64,000 nucleotides of DNA from Mytilus edulis (lineage: Eukaryota > Mollusca > Bivalvia > Mytilida > Mytilidae), in assembly GCF_963676685.1 (NCBI RefSeq), contig NC_092345.1:76807960-76871959 (forward strand), in the 5' to 3' direction. A program made the position numbers and the translations under genes. Of the stretch, positions 48,601 through 60,600 are shown one piece after another (position 1 is the stretch's first letter; each line of letters begins with the position of its first letter). The notes beneath the pieces are model-generated. The model worked only from the letters and a program-made list of their open reading frames with translations. It did not search any database and had not been told where the DNA came from.

Positions 48601-51600
48601 GAAAGAAAAGTGACAAATACCAAAGGATATTAAAACCTATAAGTCGAAATTAAACTGAGAATTAAACCGAGAATTAAAATGAGAATGCCATGGCAAAACA
48701 TAAAGACAAACATGACAAAAATTAAAAAAAAAAGGCAAACAAAAATACCAAACTCCAAGAAAAATTCAAAACGGAATGTCAGTAATCAAATGGCATATTC
48801 AAAGCCCAAGCACATCAAACGAATGGATAACAACTGTCATATTCCTGACTTGGTAAAGTCATTTTCTTATGTAGAAAATGTTGGAATTAACTTGGTTTTA
48901 TAGCTAGCTAAACCTCTCACTTGTATAAAAGTCGCATAAAATTCCATTATATTGACAGCGATGTCTGAACAAAACAAACAGACATAATAGGTAAAAATGT
49001 CAAAAATACAACTAGAAGAATGAAGATAAAAATTGACACTGGCAAGAAATTATCTTCTGTTGAGTAAATTGCATTAGCGAGTTCTTGGCATGCAGGTTTA
49101 ATTTCACGAATTCCAGGAATAAAACGTTAATGAGAAGCACAAAAGGAGAGGCAGACGATACCAGAGGAATATTCAAACTGATAAGTCGAAAAGAAGCAGA
49201 TAATGCCCTGGCAAAACATACCATAAACGACCAAAAGTCAAAATTCAGTACACAAAACCTCACATAAACAACTCAAGTCTGAGCAACACGAACCCAAATT
49301 GTCATGATCTCATGTATTCCGGAAGAAAAATATTAAATTATAGATGTTTTTCAGGATATATATAGAATAATTACATTCTAATTTTGATACTGACTTTATC
49401 AGCAAGAATACCAAGCGAACCGAGTCGAGCTGATAAAGTCAGTATTAAAAAAATATTTTTTTTATCAGCAATTTGTATTAAAATTTAAGCAACAAGAATG
49501 TGTCCTCAGTACACGAATGCCCCACTCGCACTATCATTTTCTATGTTCAGTGGACCGTGAAATTGGGGTAAACCCTCTAATTTGGCATTAAAATTAAAAA
49601 GATCATATCATAGGGAACATGTATACTAAGATTGAAGTCGATTGGACTTCAACTTCATCAAAAACTACCTTGACCAAAAACTTTAACCTGAAGCGGGACA
49701 GACGGACGAACGAACGGACGGACGGACGAACGGACAGACAGACAGACGAACGGAGGCACAAACCAGAAAACATAATGCCCCTCTACTATCGTAGCTGGGG
49801 CATACAAATTTAAAAAAACACTGAACCCCGAGGAAAATTAAACAAGAATGTCCCCAGTACATGGATGCCCCACTCGCATTATCATTTTCATGTTCAGTGG
49901 ACCGTGAAATTGGGGTAAAAACTCTAATTTTGCATTAATATTAGAAAGATCATATCATGGGGAACATGTGTACTAAGTTTCAAGTTGATTGGACTTCAAC
50001 TTCATCAAAAACTACCTTGACCAAAAACTTTAACCTGAAGCGGGACAGACAGACGAACGGACGGACGAACGGACGCACAGACCAGAAAACATAATGCCCC
50101 TCTACTATCGTAGGTGGGGCATAAAAAGGAAAGTCTCTAATCAAATGGCAAAAGTTCAAATAAACTCATCATAGATACCAGGATTAAAAAAATCATTTAC
50201 GCCAGACGCGTGTTTCGTCTACAAAAGTCTCATCAGTGACGCTCGAATTAAAAAAAAAAATTATAAGGTCAAATAAAGTAAGAAGTTGAAGAGCATTGAG
50301 GACCAAAAATTCCTAAAGTTTTGCCAAATACAGCTAAGGTAATCTATTCCTGAGGAAGAAAGCCTTAGTATTTCAAAAATTCAAAGTTTTGTTAACAGTT
50401 AATTTATAATTATGAATATATCAATGATAACTCAAGTCAACACAAGTGCTGACTACTGGGCTGGTGATACTCTCGGGGAATTAAAACTTCACCAGCAGTG
50501 GCATCGACCCAGTGGTTGTAAATAAAATCATCATAGACACCAGAATTAAAAAATTCAAACACATCAAATGATAATACTTATTTATTAACTGTTGTTAAAG
50601 GAATTTTCTCATGTAGAAAATAGTGGATTAAACCTGGTTTTAAAGCTAGCCAAACCTCTCACTTATATGACAGTCGCATCAAATTTCATTATATTGACAA
50701 CGATGTGTGAACAAACAAACAGACATAATATGTAAAATGTCAAAAATAGGGGCACAGCAGTCAAAATTATGTTATAATAATAATCAAATCACTATAAAAA
50801 CAAACAAATATGTAACAAAGAAGCACAAAATGGCATACAGACCAAGAATGTTAGCAAACATTAAAGATAAGAATACACAAATGTACCATAGGACAATAAC
50901 GGGATGTATAAGTACAGAGCCACGTCATATATATATATATCAAAGAAACATACACAGACATATAGATAATGCACATTAGCAAAAATGAAAGACAAGAATA
51001 CGAGAATTATAATAGAACAATAACATAATGACAGGATGTACAAGTACCGAGCCACGTCAAATGGATATCAATAAAAGAACAGACTAAACAGTGAAAGTAA
51101 TATTCATTAAGACAATTAAAAGAACAGTTTAACACGTAATAAGATGATAAACAACGACAGTACCAAGAATCTCTATATTTCAAGACCATCGTGTATTATT
51201 TGTGAAGTTGATTATTTATCAACAAGGTCTTGGTACCTTCCGATGAAGTTTTTTTTTTTGAAAAATGACGAGACGTTCTTTGACATACCCCTGGTTCATC
51301 AACTTTTTGCTCAGACACTGATGACGTTTTACAAATATGAGTAGAAGCTGCAAGCTCTTGAATACCGAATAAGTTGAAAAATGTATGTCCCATATGCAAG
51401 TGAAGTTGGTATATTGCTACTAAGGTTGGGGAAACTGACAATTTCAAATTAAAATCGTCTCCATCGTCATAGATTCTGGTACTGAGATGACCGTGTATGT
51501 CAAATTCGAGATTTAGGTATAAAAATGAGGCGGAGGAAGCCTCGTCTGTTGTTTCTTTAATTTCTAGTTCTGGGGGATATATAAATGGTACCATATCAGA

Positions 51601-54600
51601 AAAGTTTGGATTGTTAATGGATAGAATAATTTTTTATCATCAATATATCTGAAAGTGAAATTAAATGATCTGGCTTCTTTGATCTTCTTGTTTGTGACAA
51701 GTAAAATGTACAAATGCCGATAAAAAATGATCCAAGTACATATCCTTTATCTGAAATACAGCATTTCCATTCTCAATTTTTATCATTATTTATTTTAAAC
51801 CGTAAATGAAATATGAATCAATGTATGAGTATATTAAAAAATGTTTTATTCATGACTAAATCATGTGATCCCTTCAAAAAATCTTACCTCGGATCAAAAG
51901 AATGCACCTCACAGCCAAGACTAGCCATTGCATCATCGAAACTAAAATCAAAACCTATGCTGAAAATATACACATCAACAAAATTAATAAATATTTCATT
52001 ATGTTTATACTGGATAAAGTCCTTATAAAAATATTTTTTAAGCCGGGTTATCAATTATAGACTAACATATTTCTATTTATAACGTTATTTTTGCTGTCGT
52101 TCATTCTACAGTAAAAGATGGTCTTTAGAATTATTGAGATGAGGTGTATTCAACCAGTGGTGTCAATCAAATCAATTGGCCGACTACTACGATGTTTATG
52201 GGGTCTTATAGTCGTCAGATCTGTAATTTTACCGATTGTGTCCAAGCTATTTTCGATTGTGACAATTTGACTAACCCACAATGTAGGTTATGCAATCACA
52301 GCAGAAGACGCTTATCCTGTTGTCGCATCCGGTCTCGCAGCATTCTAGAGTTTTAAGGTTCCTTCAGTTTTTGTTTGTAACCTTGATTTGTGTCTGAACA
52401 TCGATACATTAATGTTGATTTAAGTCACCAAGCTAAAGGAGGGACGAAAGATACGGGAGGGATTTTAAAGTGCAGTCCACAATAACTTTAGAAATTATAA
52501 AGAAAGGTTAATAACTTGGCCTGACCAGAATATAAATAAATCACTTTGCACAAGACAGGATGAAAATGAATATTCTGCAATATGAAATAAGGTTATGTCC
52601 CCGAGAATACAAAAGCGAAGAAAATGTTCGTGCAATGAAGCCGCTGAAAAATAAGCATGCGCAACAGCAGATAAAAAATAAAAGATATAAAATCATTTTG
52701 CCAGAATCCCGATTTCTTGCTTTTTTTTTTCAAAAGAAAGAACTTTCTTGTAACATGTGTAACAACAACCCGTATATTTATAAAACCAATTGTTTTCCTG
52801 TCAATAAAAATTATATTGCAAGAACATATATTTTCACAAATTGAATCAAACATGTCTTACCCAAAAGAATATACAAGACAAGGTTTCTTGATTTTGTATC
52901 CCGGATCCAAACAAATCCACCAATTTCCAACTGACTTGAATCGTTTACATCGATAATCTATGGATCTGTGTTGAAGGTCCCTAAAGTATTCATAAAATTT
53001 AGTCATTTTAGTATCTCATCCCTTTTCGGATTTTTTTTTAAATAGACTTTTGATTAGTTAACTCTGGTTGCAAATATTTCAAAGATTGACAAAAACAATT
53101 AATCTATAACCTAAGTAGGTTCTTCCCATTAGATGGACCAGAAAAGAAAGGGCGGGAAAATGAGACCATCTTCGCAGTCTCTAAAAAACCCAAATGCTAT
53201 GCCAATAACTATGAAGTATGTCCAGTGCACGATGTTTTGTCGATATTGTCAACATCGCAATGTCAACTTTATAGTGTCGTTATTGTGTTAACATTGTATT
53301 CTATCTTTATGTTCTGTACCTTTGTTCTTACATTGTTCACATCGTATATTCGTGATGTTAACAATGTCGTGTCAACATCGTGTTTATGTTGTATATCGAC
53401 TCTATAACTTTCTGTTTACATCGTTGACATCGTATACATCGTGATGTTGACAATATCGTTTTTACATTGTCAACATTGTATAGATGTTGTGAACCAAGTC
53501 TTTACTTTTGTGTTTACATCGTTCACATCGTATATATCGGGATGTTGACAATATCGTTTTTACATTGTCAACATTGTATAAATGTTGTGAACCAAGTCTT
53601 AATCTTTGTGTTTACATCGTTCACATCGTATACATCGTGTTGTTAACAATATCGTGTCAATATCGTGTTTATATTGAATATAGAGTCCATACCTTTCTGT
53701 TTACATCGTTCACATCGTATACATCGTGATGTTGACAATATCGTTTTTACATCGTCAACATCGTACAGATGTTGTGAACCAGGTCTTTACCTTTGTGTTT
53801 ACATCGTATAACACGCAATGTTGACAATATCGTGTCAACATCGTGTTTATGTTGTATATCGACTCTATAACTTTATGTTTACATCGTTAACATCGTTTAC
53901 ATCGTGATGTTTATAATTTCGTTTATACAACATTTACATAGTCAGCATCGTATAAATAATGTGTACCAAAGTCTATACCTTTGTATTAACATTGTTCACA
54001 TCGTATACATTGTGATATTGACAATATAAAAAAAAATTCAATGAAGTTTGTCGATTACATGTATACAGTTTGCATTTTTATGGTTTTTTTTTACACAAAT
54101 CGGTGTTTAAAAAAAAATGTGATGTTATAGCTATAATTTGACACAAAATAGTGTCAACATAGTTTATATGGCGATGTAAACAATGTAAACACAACATCGT
54201 GTAAACATTGTACACATCGCGATGTTAACGATGTCAACGATGTAAACAATTTATAAAAGTTAAGACAATGTAAACGATGTTTACACAACATCGTGTATGT
54301 TGACACAACATCGTGTTAACATTGTATACATCGCGATGTTAACGATGTCAACGATGTAAACAATATATAAGGTTTCAAACAATGTATACGATGTTGACAC
54401 TTCATCGTGTTAACATTGTGTACATCGCGATGTTAACGATGTCAACGATGTAAACAATATATAAGAGTTTAAACAATGTATACGATGTTGACACAACATC
54501 ATGTTAACATTGTATACATCGAAATGTTAACGAAGTCAACGATGTAAACAATATATAAGGGTTGAATCAATGTATACGATGTTGACACAACATCGTGTTA

Positions 54601-57600
54601 ACATTGTATACATCGCGATGTAAACAATGTAAACACAATATATTATCAAGATTGTATACATCCCGATGTTACCGATGTCAACGATGTAAACAATATATAA
54701 GGGTTGAAACAATGTATACGATGTTGACACAACATCGTGTTAACATTGTATACATCGCGATGTAAACAATGTACACAATATATTATCTAGATTGTATACA
54801 TCGCGATGTAAACGATGTCAACGATGTTAACAATATATAAGGGTTCAAACAATGTAAACAATGTTGACACAATATCGTGTTAACATTGTAGATATTGCGA
54901 TGTCTACAATATTGATTAATCATCGTGCACTGGACATGAATGATAACTATCTGATTGGTTAATTTCTAGTAAAGTAAAAACATACGACATTGTCGGTTTG
55001 CGTATGAATTACCACGAGTATGTCCAAATACCTTCGGAACTGAAAGTATGGAAGGTATAAATAATACAGCGCTAATATATAAATACCATGAAAACAAAAA
55101 AGTATAAATAGTGCAGCCAAATACGCCCAAGGTCAACTTAGTCGGAGGTAGTTTTCTCCTTTTCTTTTTTCATGGCAGCACACAAATTCTATTTATTAGT
55201 ATTGTGATGATCTAATTTGTAGAATAATTGCGTTACTTTAATTTGATCTGTAATTTACAGAGAGCAAAGGAGTAAGTTCGGTAAGGGCCATATTTGGCCC
55301 CAATTCTAAAGTTCATAGTTACAAGACAATAAATGCTTTAAGTTGCCTTAAAGACATGTGAGAAAGTTAAACAGAACTGTTTTTGTCAAAGTTTAATTCT
55401 AACACGTTGATTTTTACATCCCAAAAAGGTCAAGATAAGGGATTTTTGTGAAATTTGACAAAATCAGCTGGATTTCAACCAAATAAAGGACCAGGAAACA
55501 TAGAGCGCAGGCGTCGACAAGCTTAATATTCAAATAAGACATGTCAAATGTCTTCACAAACATTATTTTAAAAGATCTTTGTTGTCGACGTATGCGCTCT
55601 ATGTTTCCTGTCCAATAATCTATGTAAATTTACCCATTTTCATTGATTTTTTCGTGAAAAAGCAATATGAGTACAACTTGTGACGTCATAATGAAACGCA
55701 GAAACGTGAAATTTTCAATAAAATGGCTTATATCCTATCTAGTCAATGTAATAGCTAAAATTTATTGTGATATTGTTAAACACATTCCGAATTTGAAATT
55801 TACGCTAAAAAAGGGGGCCATTTTAGGACCTTATCGAACATACTCCTTTCATTTAAATCATGCCAAAACCAAAGCACAATCGACTAGAACATGCACGATT
55901 CCGACCGTTCTAGACCCTCATGGGTAGTCAAGGTCGTTAAACACCACGTAGTGGTCAAACATTGCACACTCGATTAATGACAAATTGTGCAAGTTTGAAA
56001 GTATGATATATTATTTTGTATGCTGGATCAATCCATCACATGAAACGCTCGAGATAAAAAAATTAAGTCGAAGTATATAAAAATGTTTGGGAACATACAA
56101 ACCCGTTAACCACTTACATTTTTCAGACAATAATTATGTGGATTATATTTGAAATAATTTATTTAGAAACATAAACTACCTAGATTTGAAACTAGTCCTA
56201 AAAGAAGATTAACTGTGTTAAAAAATGCAATATTAATGACAGAGAGAGAAATAGTTTAAGCATTGTAAAATGACGTTACCATTGTAAGAAAGCAGCTGAT
56301 CTCCACCATTCAGTTTCAGTAATATTAATTGATACGTTATATGCAGGAAGTTTAACATTCCAATCATCTATATTAACAGGTTCAACTGGTACCTTCTCGG
56401 GAGGTTTGTAAACTGGCTTATTAAATGCGGCCGTTTTATTTTCTGTTAAAAATAAATGATAACAATAAATAAAAACTAGAGGCTCTAAAGAGCCTGTGTC
56501 GCTCACCTTGGTCTATGTGCATATTAAACAAAGGACACAAATGGATTCATGACAAAATTGTATTTTGGTGATGGTAATGTGTTTGAAGTTCTTACTTTAC
56601 TGAACATTCTTGCTTCTTACAATTATATCTATAATGAACTTTGCCCATTTGTAACAGAGAAAAATATTTGGTAAAAATTTACATAAATTTACCAAATTAA
56701 TGAAAATTGTTAAAAATTGACTATAAAGGGCAATAACTCCTTAAGGGGTCAATTGACCATTTAGGTCATTGGACTTATTTGTAGATCTTACTTTGATGAA
56801 AATTATCGCTGTTTACAGTTTATTGCTATCTATAATAGTATTCAAGATAATAACCAAAAACAGCAAAATTTCTTTAAAAATTACCAATTGGAGGGCAGCA
56901 ACCCAACAACTGGTTGTCCAATTCATTTGAATATTTCAGGGCAGATATATATTGACTTGATTAACAATTTAACTCATTGTCAGATTTCCTCTAAATGATT
57001 TGGTTTCAGAGTTATAAGCAAACAACTACATTTTACCCCTGTTCTATTTTTAGCCGTGGTGGCCATCTTGGTTGGATTGCCAGGTCATCGGACACATTTT
57101 TCAAACAAGATACCTCAAAGATGATTGTGGTCAAGTTTGAATTAATTTGGCCCAGTAGTTTCAGAGGAGAAGATTTTTGTAAACGATAACTAAGATTTAC
57201 GAAAAATGGTTAAAAATTGACTATAAAGGGCAATAACTCCTAAAGGGGTCAACTGACCATTTCGGTCATGTTGACTTATTTGTAAATCTTACTTTGATGA
57301 ACATTATTGCTGTTTACAGTTTATCTCTATCTATAATAATATTCAAGATAACCAAAAACAGCAAAATTTCCTCAAAATTACCAATTCAGGGGCAGCAACC
57401 CAACAACAGGTTGACCGATTCATCTGAAAATTTCAGGGCAGATAGATCTTGACCTGATAAACATTTTTACTACATGTCAGATTTCCTCTACATGTTTTGG
57501 TTTTTGAGTTATAAGCCAAAAACTGCATTTTACCCCTATGTTCTATTTTTAGCCGTGGCGGCCATCTTGGTTGGTTGACCGGGTCACGCCACACATTTTT

Positions 57601-60600
57601 TAAACAAGATACCCCAAAGATGATTGTGGCCAACTTTGGATTAATTTGGCCCATTAGTTTCAGAGGAGAAGATTTTTGTAAAAGATTACTTAGATTTATG
57701 AAAAATGGTTAAAAATTGACTATAAAGGGCAATAACTCCTTAAGGGGTCAACTGACCATTTTGGTTATGCTAACTTATTTGTAAATCTAACTTTGCTGAA
57801 CATTATTGCTGTTTACAGTTTATCTCTATCTATAATAATATTCAAGATAATAACCAAAAACGGCAAAATTTCCTCAAAATTACCAATTCAGGGGCAGCAA
57901 CCCAACAACAGGTTGACCGATTCATCTGAAAATTTCAGGGCAAATAGATTTTGACCTGATAAACATTTTTACCCCCTATCAGATTTCCTCTAAATGCTTT
58001 GGTTTTTGAGTTATAAGCCAAAAACTGCATTTTACCCCTATGTTTTATTTTTAGCCGTGGCGGCCATCTTGGTTGGTTGACCGGGTCACGCCACACATTT
58101 TTAAAACTAAATACCCCAAAGATGATTGTGGCCAAGTTTGGATTAATTTGGCCCAGTAGTTTCAGGAGAAGATTTTTGTAAAAGATTACTTAGATTTATG
58201 AAAAATGGTTAAAAATTGACTATAAAGTCATGTGTTGTTCATGATATAGACATAACGGCACGATTACCTAACTAATGTTGCTGTCATGTGTTGTTCATGA
58301 TATAGACATAACGGCACGAGTACCTAATTAATGTTGCTGTCATGTGTTGTTCATGATATAGACATAACGGCACGATTACCTAACTAATGTTGCTGTCATG
58401 TGTTGTTCATGATATAGACATAACGGCACGAGTAACTAATTAATGTTGCTGTCATGTGTTGTTCATGATATAGACATAACGGCACAAGTACCTTACTAAT
58501 GTTGCTGTCATGTGTTGTTCATGATATAGACATAACGGCACGAGTACATAATTAATGTTGCTGTCAAGTGTTGTTAATGATATAGACATAACGACACGAG
58601 TACCTAATTAATGTTGCTGTCATGTGTTGTTCATGATATAGACATAACGGCACGATTACCTATCTAATGTTGCTGTCATGTGATGTTCATGATATAGACA
58701 TAACGGCACGAGTACCTAACTAATGTTGCTGTCATGTGTTGTTCATGATGTAGACATAACGGCACGAGTACCTAACTAATGTTGCTGTCATGTGTTGTTC
58801 ATGATATAGACATAACGGCACGAGTACATAATTAATGTTGCTGTCATGTGTTGTTCATGATATAGACATAACGACACGAGTACCTAATTAATGTTGCTGT
58901 CATGTGTTGTTCATGATATAGACATAACGGCACGATTACCTAACTAATGTTGCTGTCATGTGATGTTCATGCTATAGACATAACGACACGAGTACCTAAT
59001 TAATTTTGTTGTCGTGTGTTGTTCATGATATAGACATAACAACGGCACGAGTTCCTAATTAATTGAATTCTACTTCTTTAAGATGCATTAATTAAATGTC
59101 GGAACTAGAAACAGCTACCAGTCGGATAGACGTTGTTATTTACAAATTTTATCCATTTTTAATTGTCTACATAATAGATAAAACTGCACGCATGAAATCA
59201 GCTATATGGCGATCAATTATTAAATCATTTATTTTCTCTTACATCTGTGATATCATTTATAAAGCATGCAGATGAATCAAAGCTAAAAATAAACAGATTT
59301 TATACAAAACAACCGTTTAAAAATTTTTAATAATTATTTTAATCACAAATTGGCCATTGATAAATTAAGCAATAACTAAGAAACCTAAGTTCCAACTGCC
59401 ACAAAGAAAAATTGACATGTCTTTGAGATCACATGCATCTATTCATTTAAGTTCTTCCAATTGGTCAAAGAGTTCATAACCTTTATACGTCATTGTCCAT
59501 CCCTGGCTTTAAAATGTTTTGGTTTTAGCGTACCTGGGTAACTTAAATCCAGATTCGAGAATGCTCTTCGAACGCACGAAATTGATCAGGCGTTATTTTC
59601 ATATGCAAGCAAGAATCGTCTGCTTGGTATGGATTAATGGTAATTTTGTAAACAGTATTTCTTTTAAAATAAAATTCTATAATTCTCGCTAACGCTCGTA
59701 CTTAATCATGGAGAAAAGGATTATCATTCTCTTTCATATACATATTTGTTTACTAATAACCACGTAGAACGCCACATGCCGGGTGTCGGCTATGCTTGAC
59801 ACGGGGTGGCGGATTTGAAGTGGAGAAAAACGATTACAGTAAGTTCAAGTTTAAAAATTTCTTTTTGAGAATTGTTAGTAACAAATTATATATTTTGTAA
59901 CATAAAACGGCATTTTTCCTTTGAAGTTTTTACGTGATATTCTGCTTAATAGTTCGGTTTTTGAAAAACCATGGTTTAATATAAAGATTGATATGTCATT
60001 CCATTAAAAAGAATCATGACGTACTTTGCCCTTGCAACTTCGAGTAGATAGGCGGAGCTTGGACTGATATTTTTTTTTAATGTTAAACCATGATTTAAAC
60101 TCCGCCACATTGTTACGTCTGTATGTGTATAGGACAAGGATTTCGTTTGTTTTACAAAAAAGATTTCTACTTTCCGTCACTGACAATAATTTTAACGAAC
60201 CTTTTAGACACACCTCTTAAGACTTACATAACCGGGATTTTTTTATTTAATAAATGCAATTAAATTTTGTTGCAATACAATTTTGTTGGGGAAAATCTTT
60301 TAAAGATTTGTTTATGACAAATCAGAGCCGGAATAATTTGTTCTAAAAATTCACAGGCCATCAAATGGTATGTGCCTTAGAGGAACATGAGTCGCTCAAT
60401 TCATAAAAATAACTTTTTGTCATATGGCTGAGTTCAATATCGTAGCAGCTACGTAGCGGCTACGTAGCAGCTAGTCTATAGCTACACGTTCAATAGTCGA
60501 AATCTACGTAGCAGCTACGATATTGAACGCGGCCCTGATGTGCCGTATTCCCAACTGGATCGGTTTTCTCGTGCGCGCTAAGCAGCGGGCTAGAACGACA

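Noticed and set aside
56995..57189. 64-codon frame and related minus-strand frames at 57433-58135
   Set aside because: They repeat with the 500-bp unit and belong to a dispersed repeat, not a gene.
58227..59067. CRISPR-like regular repeats
   Set aside because: Contiguous 56-bp satellite without unique spacers, in an animal genome.
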